Source: Robiginitomaculum sp. (GTDB lineage Bacteria; Pseudomonadota; Alphaproteobacteria; Caulobacterales; Maricaulaceae). From it: 64,000 bases of DNA. Made by a program: the position numbers and the translations under genes. Where the stretch lies: assembly GCA_021776515.1 (NCBI GenBank), contig JAJFFS010000015.1, positions 124,001-188,000 of the forward strand. Direction: 5' to 3'. The notes under the pieces were generated by a model. The model was not told the origin of the DNA and did no database searches. It saw only the letters and a program-made list of their open reading frames with translations. Below, piece after piece: positions 1-8,427 of this stretch. Position 1 is the stretch's first letter. Each line of letters begins with the position of its first letter.

Positions 1-69
1 ACGGGCAGCTAACGTCTGGTTAACCATAAAGTAGGAACCTGTCTTTTGTATCACAAAGAAAGAATCGTC

Positions 70-1146
70 ATGGCACAACCAGCCCTAAAACCCGCATCCC
101 CTGTTCAAACAACGGCCATCCACCGTGACTTTTGCAATCCACGCATCAATCTGGATGGCAAAGTTGTCATGATAACCGGGGGTACTGGTTCATTTGGCAA
201 GCAAATCACCCGCACCATTTGTGATGAGTTCAAGCCATCCAAGCTGATTATTTTTTCTCGAGACGAATTAAAACAGTATGAAATGGCGCAAGTGTTTAAC
301 CCTGATGAGCACACGTATATGCGTTATTTTATTGGCGACGTGCGCGATCAATCCAGGCTTGAACAAGCCATGCGGGGCGTTGATGTGGTTATCCACGCCG
401 CTGCGCTAAAACATGTCCCGATTGCCGAATACAATCCATTTGAATGTATAAAAACCAATGTTATGGGTGCAGAAAATGTGGTGCGCGCCGCCATTGCTGC
501 CGGGGTTAGCAAGGTCTGCGCACTGTCCACAGACAAGGCCGCCAGCCCGATCAATCTTTATGGTGCATCCAAGCTGGCTTCTGACAAAATTTTTGCTGCC
601 GCCAGCGCCATGGGCGGTAATGATGGCCCGGTCTTTTCTATTGTACGCTACGGCAATGTGGTTGGTTCCCGAGGCTCTGTTGCCCCTTTTTTCAAAAAAC
701 TGGTCGATGAAGGTGCCCAGGATTTACCGATCACCGACCCGCGTATGACACGGTTCTGGATTACGTTGCCGCAAGCTGTAAATTTTGTACTTTCCTCGCT
801 GTCAATGGCACGGGGAGGCGAGGTTTTTGTGCCAAAAATCCCATCAATGAGCACGGTTGAGATGGCCAACTCTATTGCACCAGGTCTTGCTCATCGCATT
901 ATTGGCATCCGTCCGGGCGAGAAACTACACGAAACCATGGTGCCTCTTGATGACGCGCATTCCACGCTGGAACTGGAAGATCGCTATGTTATTTTACCCA
1001 GCCACAACAACACTCACCGGCAAAGTTATCTGGACACAAATGCAAAAGCCGTAGCCTCTGACTTTTCCTATGTTTCAAATACCAATCCAGAACATTTGAA
1101 TGCGCGCGGATTACAAAATTTGCTTAAACTTATGTTTGCCGGTTAA
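70..1146 (+). CDS. pseB: UDP-N-acetylglucosamine 4,6-dehydratase (inverting), PseB/FlmA family
   Basis: Extended short-chain dehydrogenase of about 358 residues. It would carry out the first step of CMP-pseudaminic acid synthesis, the sugar that decorates flagellin in many alphaproteobacteria. Visible motifs are the NAD-binding GGTGSFG turn near residue 38, DVRD, and the catalytic YGASK with a preceding STDKAA segment typical of this family. The ATG at 70 is preferred over an upstream TTG at 46 because an AGAAAGA ribosome-binding stretch sits just before it. About 30 residues precede the Rossmann fold. The gene converges on a heme-protein gene with a 4-nt overlap of the 3' ends and lies next to the flagellin cluster, which supports a flagellin-modification role. 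No other pse gene is in the window. Confidence 0.9.
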   Translation: MAQPALKPASPVQTTAIHRDFCNPRINLDGKVVMITGGTGSFGKQITRTICDEFKPSKLIIFSRDELKQYEMAQVFNPDEHTYMRYFIGDVRDQSRLEQAMRGVDVVIHAAALKHVPIAEYNPFECIKTNVMGAENVVRAAIAAGVSKVCALSTDKAASPINLYGASKLASDKIFAAASAMGGNDGPVFSIVRYGNVVGSRGSVAPFFKKLVDEGAQDLPITDPRMTRFWITLPQAVNFVLSSLSMARGGEVFVPKIPSMSTVEMANSIAPGLAHRIIGIRPGEKLHETMVPLDDAHSTLELEDRYVILPSHNNTHRQSYLDTNAKAVASDFSYVSNTNPEHLNARGLQNLLKLMFAG

Positions 1147-1727
1147 GGCATTTCTCTGGTGATGGTGAAGGCACCACGTAAATCGCCAGGTTCAAAATCC
1201 ACCGCCCTGTCTTCGGGGTATTGTTGTGCCAGAATTTCACGAACGGATGGGGATATAGTACTGCCGTGACAAGCCAGACAGGGTTTACCCACCGGGATAG
1301 CTTTCATATAACGGAACGTCCTCCCCTCCCCTTTTTTGGCAATAAATTCAAACCGTTCCAGTTCCTTTGGGCTTACCCCTTTTGCCATTGCTGCCTTAAA
1401 GCCTGTTAGCACACTACGCTCCCACTCATCTGGTGTATTGGCCGGATTACGGAGTTTCAGCGCCGTGCGCCCAATTTGCATATCATCGGTTGCGTATAGC
1501 GCAGAAGTTTCCGGAGCAATGTGTTGACATACACCAATAGCCCCCTCGGGACCGCCTGCATTTATGGCGCTGATCAATTGTTGTTTAAGGGTTTTTGAAA
1601 AATCCTGACTAGCTGTGCGGGCTATGTCTGCCTGTTGGCGTAAACTTGCCTGTTCAGCAGCATTACCAATTGCCAAAAGTGCAAACCCGGCAAGAACCAA
1701 AACAACCATGATGATAACAGTACGCAT
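1143..1727 (-). CDS. DUF3365-type periplasmic c-type heme protein
   Basis: Protein of about 194 residues with one N-terminal hydrophobic segment (residues 4-22), either a signal anchor or an uncleaved signal peptide, followed by a soluble domain. A c-type heme motif CLACHG lies at about residues 150-155, near the C-terminus. Its position and the context KAIPVGKPCLACHG match the DUF3365 family, thought to be periplasmic sensor or redox modules. The ATG at 1727 is chosen because GGGGGATGAG lies just upstream; the open frame reaches a TTG at 1742. A partner is not evident. It is convergent with pseB and upstream-adjacent to a flagellin gene, but no flagellar role can be inferred. Confidence 0.75.
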   Translation of the reverse strand: MRTVIIMVVLVLAGFALLAIGNAAEQASLRQQADIARTASQDFSKTLKQQLISAINAGGPEGAIGVCQHIAPETSALYATDDMQIGRTALKLRNPANTPDEWERSVLTGFKAAMAKGVSPKELERFEFIAKKGEGRTFRYMKAIPVGKPCLACHGSTISPSVREILAQQYPEDRAVDFEPGDLRGAFTITREMP

Positions 1728-1808
1728 GCACTCATCCCCCAAAAAGGGAAGTGTAAAACAATGTCAGTAAAAAGATAGCCGACGACTAAACGCCGATTTG
1801 TCCGGAGC

Positions 1809-2642
1809 CTAGTTCTGGAACAGTGACAAAATTATCTGGGGCCGCGAATTGGCAATGCCCAGCGCCTGCACCCCTAATTGTTGTTGTACCTGCAAGGCTT
1901 GCAACTTGGCGCTTTCCACCGCCAGATCAGCATCAACAAGGTTGCCCACACCAACATTAAGCGAGTCTGTCAGTTTGTTGACAAATATACTGTGCGCTTC
2001 AATTTTTTTGATGTCCGAACCCAGATTTGCAAGGGCCTGATTAACATTGTCCAGTGACGTTTTAACAGCGGTTACAGCGGCATTGGCCAGTGTTACCGTT
2101 CCCAGGCTGGCCGTGGCAGCCAGTGTTATAATTGTTCCCCCAAAAGACAGGTTCTGGGTTTTTAGCGTCAAGACACTCGTTCCATCTGCATCGGCAAGAA
2201 ACCCGATACCAGGTGAGTTTGAGTTATCGAGAATATTAGCACCATCAAAAGCAGCATTGTTCAGGATAGTACTGATCTGTGAAATGATGGCCTTGAAGTC
2301 AGCATCAAAAGCCTTGCGAGAAAATGTATCGATTGAAGTATCAATGGCTGCTGTCGCCTTTGTTCGCAATTCGATAAGCAGATCGGAAATGGATTCGCCC
2401 GCAGCTAATGCCACATTGCCGATTGATGCGGCCCGGTCCAGCGAGGTGCTGACAGCATCATAAGCTCCAATATCTGATCGCAATCCTTGCGCAACGGCAA
2501 AAATTGCTGCGTTGTCCTTGGCACCGGCCACCTTCAACCCGGTATTAATTCGTGACTGAACGTTATCCAGCGAAGAATTTGTCTTATTCAGTTGTTGAAG
2601 AGCCGCAAGGGCTGAGGAATTAGTATGGACGCTGACTGTCAT
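1809..2642 (-). CDS. Flagellin (paralog 1, divergent)
   Basis: Flagellar filament subunit of about 277 residues, the short alphaproteobacterial type. The conserved N-terminal D0/D1 helix contains QSRINTGLKVAGAKDNAA. The C-terminal D1/D0 helix contains NLVDADLAVESAKLQALQ and ends in RPQIILSLFQN. The central variable part is small. It is more divergent from the other two flagellins here than they are from each other. The start at 2642 follows a GGAGCC ribosome-binding site; an upstream in-frame ATG at 2669 lacks one. A perfect sigma-54-type promoter lies about 70-85 nt upstream. Export is expected through the flagellar type III system, so no signal peptide is present. Confidence 0.95.
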   Translation of the reverse strand: MTVSVHTNSSALAALQQLNKTNSSLDNVQSRINTGLKVAGAKDNAAIFAVAQGLRSDIGAYDAVSTSLDRAASIGNVALAAGESISDLLIELRTKATAAIDTSIDTFSRKAFDADFKAIISQISTILNNAAFDGANILDNSNSPGIGFLADADGTSVLTLKTQNLSFGGTIITLAATASLGTVTLANAAVTAVKTSLDNVNQALANLGSDIKKIEAHSIFVNKLTDSLNVGVGNLVDADLAVESAKLQALQVQQQLGVQALGIANSRPQIILSLFQN

Positions 2643-2709
2643 GATAGGCTCCGACTCGTAAGTTTTCACTCATAGGGCAGCATTATCCGCCCCCCTGACA
2701 CATAGACAG

Positions 2710-2725
2710 AGCAACACTCGTGCCA
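2710..2725 (-). promoter_or_regulatory. Sigma-54 promoter of flagellin 1
   Basis: Reading leftwards the sequence is TGGCACGAGTGTTGCT, an exact match to the -24 TGGCAC / -12 TTGC consensus with the correct 5-nt spacer. It lies 68 nt upstream of the flagellin start at 2642. Class IV flagellin genes of Caulobacter-type alphaproteobacteria are known to use sigma-54 with an FlbD-type activator. Confidence 0.85.
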
Positions 2726-2876
2726 AAATTATGAACACGAATAATTTGTTTAATTTCAAAGATTTACACAGTTGATATTTTTTTTGGTCGGCAAGATTAA
2801 CCATAACATCCAGACCTGACCTGCCGGTCGGCGGCTTTTGCCGGGTGCCATTTTAGCGGCAAGAGTATCAGGCCTG

Positions 2877-3227
2877 TCAGGCCTCGGTATCAATGATCAT
2901 GCCTTCGGCAGCACGTGAGGCTGCGATAACGCGCAAAATTTCTTCACGAGGGAATTGCTGAATAACCTCACCTGTATTACCGTCTATACTTTTATAGATA
3001 TATCCGCCTGAAACTTCATTTTTTTCAATAACCAGACGTACATTAGCAGCGACCTGCACAGGCTCACTTTCAATCCTGGTTGAAGCGACGTCAGATACGG
3101 AAGTGTTTGTATCTACAGTAGCGTCCTGAACTTCTTTTTTGGGCGATTCCGTGGCTGTACCGCCACCACTACCAACTTTGGTTGAAGGCGGTACAAGAAA
3201 CGGAAATTTTCGTATCTCGTTTGCCAT
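2877..3227 (-). CDS. flaG: FlaG-family flagellar protein
   Basis: Protein of 116 residues. The first two thirds are low-complexity and Ser/Thr/Val-rich. The C-terminal part (about residues 60-110) has the FlaG pattern: VRLVIEKNEVSGGYIYKSID followed by TGEVIQQFPREEIL. FlaG proteins influence filament length or assembly. The start follows a TAGGA ribosome-binding site. The gene lies 134 nt downstream of flagellin 2 on the same strand with no convincing terminator or sigma-54 site in between, so it may be read from the flagellin 2 promoter. Confidence 0.8.
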   Translation of the reverse strand: MANEIRKFPFLVPPSTKVGSGGGTATESPKKEVQDATVDTNTSVSDVASTRIESEPVQVAANVRLVIEKNEVSGGYIYKSIDGNTGEVIQQFPREEILRVIAASRAAEGMIIDTEA

Positions 3228-3317
3228 TTTTCCTAAACCGTCTTTTCGGCCTCCTCGATGGGCCTGGCCACCGCGTCTTCTGCGCGTTTAGACCAGGCCG
3301 TTCGAAGGAAGTGTTGA

Positions 3318-3340
3318 CGAAAGCGGACCCCATGCTTTCG
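3318..3340 (-). other. Hairpin between flagellin 2 and flaG
   Basis: Inverted repeat CGAAAGC / GCTTTCG with a 9-nt loop just after the flagellin 2 stop. No T-tract follows, so it is more likely an mRNA-stabilising or partial attenuator structure than a full rho-independent terminator. This would allow high flagellin and lower flaG expression from one transcript. Confidence 0.4.
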
Positions 3341-3361
3341 CCAACATCCCTATCGTTTAGA

Positions 3362-4186
3362 CTATCGGAAGAATCCGAGAATCGTTTGTGGTGCCTGGTT
3401 GGCGATTGAAAGCGCCTGTACGCCAAGCTGTTGCTTGACCTGCAAGGCTTGCAAGTTCGCACTTTCCTTGGCCAGATCTGCATCGACAAGGTTGCCAATA
3501 CTGGCGGTCAGGGCATCAGACAGTTTCGTTACGAATCCTGACTGAATTTCCAAAGCCTTTGACTTGGTACCCAAACGCGCCAATGAAGCATTGATATTAG
3601 TGATCGAAGCTTCAATTTTGGCCAGATTTGTCGAGGCAAGAGTTTGCGTTGAAACATCATCTGCCGCAGCTAGAGTAACAATGGCTCCACCCAGTTGCAG
3701 GGCTTCATCCAAAACCGTAATTACGGATGAACCTGAAGCATTTGCCAAAGCTGCGATAGAAGCAGTTGTATTGTTAATCAGGTTTGTACCATTAAACGTA
3801 GCGTTGGTAACAATAGTTGTGATCTGATCGCGTAGCGCCTTAAAGTCTTCGTTAATCGCGGTACGAGATGCAGCATCAAGGGACGTATCTTTTGCTGCCA
3901 AAGCCTTTTCTTTCAAATCAATCAACAGATCAGAAATCGCCAGACCGGCAGCAGACGCAACATCCACAGCAGAACCAACACGGCTCAGAGACTCTTTAAC
4001 AACATCAAAAGCACGAACATCGCCACGCAATTTTTGCGCGATGGCAAATACACCGCCATTGTCTTTTGCACTGGCAACCTTCAAACCCGTACTAATACGG
4101 TTTTGAACTGTTTCCAAAGCACTAGAAGTTCTATTGAGGTTTTGTAGGGCGACAAGCGCGCCCGCATTAGTATTTACAGAAGCCAT
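3362..4186 (-). CDS. Flagellin (paralog 2)
   Basis: Flagellin of about 274 residues. The N-terminal helix includes NLNRTSSALETVQNRI and GLKVASAKDNGG; the C-terminal helix includes NLVDADLAKESANLQALQ and ends QTILGFFR. The ATG at 4186 follows AAAGGAACC; an upstream in-frame ATG at 4204 is less well placed. It is highly similar to flagellin 3 at both ends, including an 86-nt stretch identical base for base (3387-3472 versus 4528-4613). Its own sigma-54 promoter lies at 4263-4278. Multi-flagellin filaments are usual in alphaproteobacteria. Confidence 0.95.
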   Translation of the reverse strand: MASVNTNAGALVALQNLNRTSSALETVQNRISTGLKVASAKDNGGVFAIAQKLRGDVRAFDVVKESLSRVGSAVDVASAAGLAISDLLIDLKEKALAAKDTSLDAASRTAINEDFKALRDQITTIVTNATFNGTNLINNTTASIAALANASGSSVITVLDEALQLGGAIVTLAAADDVSTQTLASTNLAKIEASITNINASLARLGTKSKALEIQSGFVTKLSDALTASIGNLVDADLAKESANLQALQVKQQLGVQALSIANQAPQTILGFFR

Positions 4187-4262
4187 TTCTTGGTTCCTTT
4201 CCATTCTGGCTATTCACGCCGCGCATTTTGCGCAGCCGGGGTCTTTGACCCGTCGGAGCACT

Positions 4263-4278
4263 TGCAAGGCACGCGCCA
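4263..4278 (-). promoter_or_regulatory. Sigma-54 promoter of flagellin 2
   Basis: Reading leftwards TGGCGCGTGCCTTGCA matches TGGCAC-N5-TTGC with one change. It lies 77 nt upstream of the flagellin 2 start and downstream of the flagellin 3 terminator. Confidence 0.8.
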
Positions 4279-4455
4279 GTTGAAAATCTATTGAGGAGGT
4301 TTTTGCCTAGTAATCAGGAAAATCAAGAGCTTACCGCCAAAAAACAAGAACTTGCGCCATATTGGCACGGCAAAAAATGCCGGGATATGCGATTTTTGGC
4401 CGGTATTTCTTGCCGGGTCGGAATAAACGCACCAGAGTTATGGTAAATAAAATGC

Positions 4456-4488
4456 AAAAAAATGGGGCCGCGTAGAAACGCGACCCCA
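4456..4488 (-). terminator. Rho-independent terminator of flagellin 3
   Basis: On the minus strand a 10-bp stem TGGGGTCGCG / CGCGGCCCCA (one T-G wobble) with loop TTTCTA is followed by seven T residues. It begins 15 nt past the flagellin 3 stop codon. Confidence 0.9.
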
Positions 4489-4502
4489 GAAATTGAGTGA
4501 CC

Positions 4503-5330
4503 TTACTGGAAGAAAGCCAGTATTGTCTGTGGTGCCTGGTTGGCGATTGAAAGCGCCTGTACGCCAAGCTGTTGCTTGACCTGCAAGGCTTGCAAGTTCG
4601 CACTTTCCTTGGCTAGATCAGCATCGACAAGATTGCCAATACTGGCTGTCAGGGCATCAGACAGTTTGGTGGTGAAACTCGTATGAATTTCAAGCGCTTT
4701 TGACTTGGTGCCAAGTCGTGCCAATGAGGAATTAACATTCGTCAATGACGCATTGACGGCGGCCAAAGCCGTTGCCGCTGCCGCTGAAGTGTTAATCACT
4801 TCTGCCGCACCAACTGTAACAACGGCACCACCCAGTGACAGATCTTCATCCAGGACGGTAATGACCGCTGAACCAGCAGCATTTGCCAGTGCCGTAACGG
4901 AATTAGTACTACCATTAATCAGGTTTTTCCCGTTAAAACTGGCATTTGCCACTATAGTCTTGATCTGGTCTCGCAATGCTACGAAGTCTTCGTTTAATGC
5001 AGTACGAGACTGCGCATCCAGTGACGTATCCGTCGCTGCAAGCGCCTTTTCTTTCAAATCAATCAGCAAATCTGAAATTGCCTGCCCAGCGGCCGAAGCC
5101 ACATCAACAAGCGATTGCACCCGATTCAACGACTGATCCACAACACCCAAGCTTCGCACATCTCCGCGCAATTTTTGAGCAATAGCGAACACGCCGCCGT
5201 TATCCTTGGCAGATGCTACTTTCAAACCTGTACTAATACGATTTTGCACGCTTTCTAACTGCCTACTGGTCACATTCAAGTTTTGCAGGGCAACAAGCGC
5301 ACCTGCATTGGTATTGACTGATATAGCCAT
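4503..5330 (-). CDS. Flagellin (paralog 3)
   Basis: Flagellin of about 275 residues, closely related to paralog 2. The N-terminus is MAISVNTNAGALVALQNLN, and the C-terminal helix ends in QAPQTILAFFQ. The start at 5330 follows AAGGACC. A start at 5366 would add 12 residues that other flagellins lack. It is transcribed alone: a sigma-54 site lies at 5403-5417 and a strong terminator at 4456-4488. The variable centre (about residues 130-200) differs from paralog 2 while both termini are nearly identical, consistent with gene conversion. Confidence 0.95.
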   Translation of the reverse strand: MAISVNTNAGALVALQNLNVTSRQLESVQNRISTGLKVASAKDNGGVFAIAQKLRGDVRSLGVVDQSLNRVQSLVDVASAAGQAISDLLIDLKEKALAATDTSLDAQSRTALNEDFVALRDQIKTIVANASFNGKNLINGSTNSVTALANAAGSAVITVLDEDLSLGGAVVTVGAAEVINTSAAAATALAAVNASLTNVNSSLARLGTKSKALEIHTSFTTKLSDALTASIGNLVDADLAKESANLQALQVKQQLGVQALSIANQAPQTILAFFQ

Positions 5331-5402
5331 TTTGGGGTCCTTCCATTCTGTAAGGGGAACGGCCATTTTGGCCGATAGACATTCTTGTCCATCAGATACT
5401 TC

Positions 5403-5417
5403 GCAATGAACATGCCG
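5403..5417 (-). promoter_or_regulatory. Sigma-54 promoter of flagellin 3
   Basis: Reading leftwards CGGCATGTTCATTGC fits the -24 GG / -12 GC pattern with the correct 5-nt spacer, with two mismatches to TGGCAC. It is 73 nt upstream of the flagellin 3 start. Confidence 0.7.
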
Positions 5418-5591
5418 AACCAGCCATCAAAAGTAACAATGTATGGCTTTGTATTTATTGATGTTTTTAAAAGACAATCAGTATTCGCTTTGAACCAATA
5501 TCAAAACCGGCATATTTGACCAGGCACAAACTGTCATACCGGCAAATACTGCTTATAAAATTGTTAGAAATATACGATGCAAACTTGCGAT

Positions 5592-5996
5592 TCAGCCTGT
5601 GGCCGGAACCATGCCCGCTGGCGGGGCATTGTTATGGGTTGGCGCTGCCGCCGGTGCCAATCCCTGCATAACGGTGCGGTTAATATCAATCAGAGGGTCA
5701 ATCTCTACGCCGTCACGAATAACCTGAGTTGAATAATTTTCGACAAAAATAGACAGAGAAATAATACCGGCACGCAGGGAATCATTAAGGCCATTGCGGT
5801 CATCAGCACAATCCTGTGCCAGTGCCGCCCAAACACGTTTATTCCAGTCTATGACCGAAGCCAAGGCACCCAGATTACTCCGGTCGTACCCCTTAACTTC
5901 TACCAATGCCCGAACAACCATCCCGAATAAACGATATTCAGTGTCTCGTGGATCTTCAGCCCGTGCGGACGCCTGCTGGTAAGCCGTCAGTGACAT
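5592..5996 (-). CDS. flaF: Flagellar biosynthesis regulator FlaF
   Basis: Protein of about 134 residues beginning MSLTAYQQASARAEDPRDTE, which is the FlaF family signature, with RDTEYRLF and WAALAQDCAD further on. FlaF is needed for flagellin synthesis and secretion in Caulobacter and related bacteria and counteracts FlbT. The C-terminus has an extra Pro/Ala-rich tail of about 25 residues. The start at 5996 is inside the end of flbT (41-nt overlap), so translation of the two is probably coupled. The open frame continues upstream, but only from within flbT. Confidence 0.9.
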   Translation of the reverse strand: MSLTAYQQASARAEDPRDTEYRLFGMVVRALVEVKGYDRSNLGALASVIDWNKRVWAALAQDCADDRNGLNDSLRAGIISLSIFVENYSTQVIRDGVEIDPLIDINRTVMQGLAPAAAPTHNNAPPAGMVPATG

Positions 5997-6381
5997 GCGC
6001 CAACCTTCCCTCTTCGTATTCCATGAGCTTACGGCACTTATTGAGTGCCTTATAATACTCACCCGCCATTACATCCCGACTGATGGCAACGCATTGCGTC
6101 AGCATTTCAGGATTGCGCACTGCGCTCATAAAATCACTCATGCGCAATACAAATTCATCGTAATTTTTGTCACTTTGTTCTGCATCAAGATACATCAACA
6201 TAACCGGAAAATAGACCCGCCTCGCCGGTGTGTTGGCTTCACTTTCCTGCATAATATCTTTTTCGCGCAAGATAGCCGCATGGTTTTGCAAAACCAGATT
6301 GGATCGCCGATCACCGTTCTCCAGAACGGCACCATTAAGCACAAAACGCTCTCCAGGCTTTAGTGATAATTTTAGAGGCAT
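5956..6381 (-). CDS. flbT: Flagellin mRNA regulator FlbT
   Basis: Protein of 141 residues starting MPLKLSLKPGERFVLNGAVL, diagnostic of FlbT. FlbT binds the 5' leader of flagellin mRNA and represses its translation or stability until the hook is complete. FlbT and FlaF are a known antagonistic pair. The gene overlaps flaF by 41 nt and has a sigma-54 promoter about 29-43 nt upstream, so regulator and target share the same promoter class here. Confidence 0.93.
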   Translation of the reverse strand: MPLKLSLKPGERFVLNGAVLENGDRRSNLVLQNHAAILREKDIMQESEANTPARRVYFPVMLMYLDAEQSDKNYDEFVLRMSDFMSAVRNPEMLTQCVAISRDVMAGEYYKALNKCRKLMEYEEGRLAHVTDGLPAGVRTG

Positions 6382-6409
6382 ATTCCCCGCTCCAATCCAT
6401 TCCCTTCAC

Positions 6410-6424
6410 GCAATACATTTGCCA
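6410..6424 (-). promoter_or_regulatory. Sigma-54 promoter of flbT-flaF
   Basis: Reading leftwards TGGCAAATGTATTGC matches TGGCAC-N5-TTGC with one change. With the usual 12-nt distance to the start of transcription, the 5' leader before the flbT ATG would be under 20 nt. Confidence 0.8.
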
Positions 6425-6581
6425 GAAGAGACATTCTGGTGAAAACATCTATGCAAATGGTAAAACAGATTGGTTAACGAAGCCCTGCGATTCAATCGCA
6501 ACAGGCTTCTAATGTTAGCACCACATTAATCGATACACCCCATCCTTTGTACTCCCGACCCAGTCAGAGAAGGTGTTCCCC

Positions 6582-8348
6582 GTGTCGATTGCATTACAGT
6601 CCATACTTGCTGAAAGCCCCCAACAACAAGAACGAGAGGCGAAAGGTTCTGTTGGCGGTGCACGATTACCCGACTTGGCAAAAGCAGGAGGTACAAAGGC
6701 AAATAAAAAAATAATACCGATTTTACGCCGGGCTAAGAAATCAATCGATGCTACTGACTATGCCGCTGCTGCCAAACTGACGATGCGTGCGCTGGATATT
6801 GACGAAGACAATGCTGCGGCCAACCACATTATGGCGATTGCCCTGGAAAAGCTGGGACATTTATCAAAGGCACTGGATTTTTATGAACGCGCCTGGCGGC
6901 TAAACCCCAGTGATGGTGAGGTGTATCAAAACATAGCCCTGGTTGCCTGGAAACTGGACATGTTGCCTGCAGCCAGAAAATTTTTACAATTATTTCTCGA
7001 TTTACAACCAAATGATCCCAATGGTGTGATCAATCTGGGTGGTGTATTGCGGGATTTGGGCGAATTTGATGAGGCCATAGAACTGATCCGCGCGGCCATA
7101 TACACGCATCAGGACTACACGATGCTATGGAATGCGCTGGCGACGGTCATGCTGGAATCCGGTGAACCTGAGCAGGCCCTTACCTTTTACGATGAAGCCT
7201 TGCGTCTTGACCCCAAAAGCGCCCGCGTCTGGCATAATATAGCCTATGCGGCTGGGTTGGGCGGTGATCGCCCCCGTGCCGCCGAAGCGGGTGAAAAAGC
7301 CTTGTCTTTGACCACAGATCCGGAAGACCGGGTCACCATAGAGCACGGGCTTGCCCATACCTATCTGGCACTGGGGCGACTGAAAGAAGGTTGGAAAGCT
7401 TATATTTCCCGCTTCAACCCCATTGCTGCTTCAAATGTAATCGACGCCATCGAAGCCCCTCGCTGGGATGGCGCAGAGGATATAACGGGCAAGCGCGTCC
7501 TGCTTATGGGCGAGCAGGGATTGGGCGATGAAGTACTTTATATGAACGCCGCCCAGGATTTAATCGACACTGTAGGCCCAAAAGGCAGAGTTGATTTTGC
7601 CGTGGAACGGCGCCTTATGCCCATGGTACAGCGTACTTTTGCACCTAAAACTCTGGTCCGGCATATAACAGTCGACAATGAAGGGCGGAAAATCCGTGCC
7701 ATCCCTGACATCAAGGACTGGGGCCAATATGATTTTTACATTCCCATGGGTAACGCAGTTTCGGCACACCGCAGTACATTAGACGACTTTCCAAGCCATC
7801 ACGGTTATCTCATCCCCGACCCGCAAAAGGTCAAAACCATGGCAGATGCCGTTGCCGCCCTTCCCGCTGGGCCAAAGATTGGCCTGTGCTGGAAATCCAT
7901 GCTGATGAATGTTAGCCGGTCAAAATATTTCAGTCCGTTTGATGCCTGGAAACCGGTACTGGAAACGCCGGGCGCTGTATTTGTCAGCATGCAATATGGC
8001 GACTGCGAAGAGGAAATTACCCAGGCCCAAAAAGAGCTGGGCGTAACCATCCATGAAATTCCGGGGCTAGACCTCAAAGATGACCTTGATGGCGTTGCCG
8101 CCGCTGGTTTGGCAATTGACCTGACTATCGGTCCAATGAATGCCTCAACCAACCTTGCTGCGGCCCACGGCGGATTGGTGTGGTTTCTGGCCAGCGCTGA
8201 TCACTGGCCTTTGCACGGTACTCATGGAATCCCCTGGTATCCTACGGCGCAGGTTTTTTCACCAAAGCAATTTGGTGCCTGGGATGAGACCATGGTGCGG
8301 GTTGCCAGCGCACTGGCACAACAGATCAAATGCAGCAAAGCCGCCTGA
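6582..8348 (+). CDS. TPR protein with C-terminal glycosyltransferase-like domain, candidate flagellin glycosyltransferase (FlmG-like)
   Basis: Protein of about 588 residues. Residues about 45-270 carry repeated TPR helices, for example the AWRLNPSDGEVYQNIALVAW and ALRLDPKSARVWHNIAYAAG segments. The C-terminal 300 residues resemble the GT-B-type domain found behind TPRs, with LLMGEQGLGDEVLYMNAAQD and, later, GPKIGLCWKS and DLTIGPMNASTNLAAAHGG. In Caulobacter, FlmG is a modular TPR plus glycosyltransferase protein that puts pseudaminic acid on flagellins. The neighbourhood (pseB, three flagellins, flbT) makes that role likely here, by inference. The GTG at 6582 is preferred for its GAAGG site; an in-frame GTG at 6573 is possible. 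It is divergent from flbT. Confidence 0.7.
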   Translation: MSIALQSILAESPQQQEREAKGSVGGARLPDLAKAGGTKANKKIIPILRRAKKSIDATDYAAAAKLTMRALDIDEDNAAANHIMAIALEKLGHLSKALDFYERAWRLNPSDGEVYQNIALVAWKLDMLPAARKFLQLFLDLQPNDPNGVINLGGVLRDLGEFDEAIELIRAAIYTHQDYTMLWNALATVMLESGEPEQALTFYDEALRLDPKSARVWHNIAYAAGLGGDRPRAAEAGEKALSLTTDPEDRVTIEHGLAHTYLALGRLKEGWKAYISRFNPIAASNVIDAIEAPRWDGAEDITGKRVLLMGEQGLGDEVLYMNAAQDLIDTVGPKGRVDFAVERRLMPMVQRTFAPKTLVRHITVDNEGRKIRAIPDIKDWGQYDFYIPMGNAVSAHRSTLDDFPSHHGYLIPDPQKVKTMADAVAALPAGPKIGLCWKSMLMNVSRSKYFSPFDAWKPVLETPGAVFVSMQYGDCEEEITQAQKELGVTIHEIPGLDLKDDLDGVAAAGLAIDLTIGPMNASTNLAAAHGGLVWFLASADHWPLHGTHGIPWYPTAQVFSPKQFGAWDETMVRVASALAQQIKCSKAA

Positions 8349-8427
8349 ATATCTGATTGAGGGTAATTTCTGCTTGCGGGGCAGAACCTGTACCGTTACC
8401 TAATTCCCTAGAAAAAAGGGAAAAGCC

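Noticed and set aside
3169-3498. Minus-strand frame across the flaG/flagellin 2 junction, with a near-identical segment at 4331-4603
   Set aside because: The shared segment is an out-of-frame reading of the flagellin C-terminal repeat.
6482-6581. Sigma-54 promoter for the TPR-glycosyltransferase gene
   Set aside because: No TGGCAC-N5-TTGC match with correct spacing was found on the plus strand; the nearest candidates lack the -24 GG.
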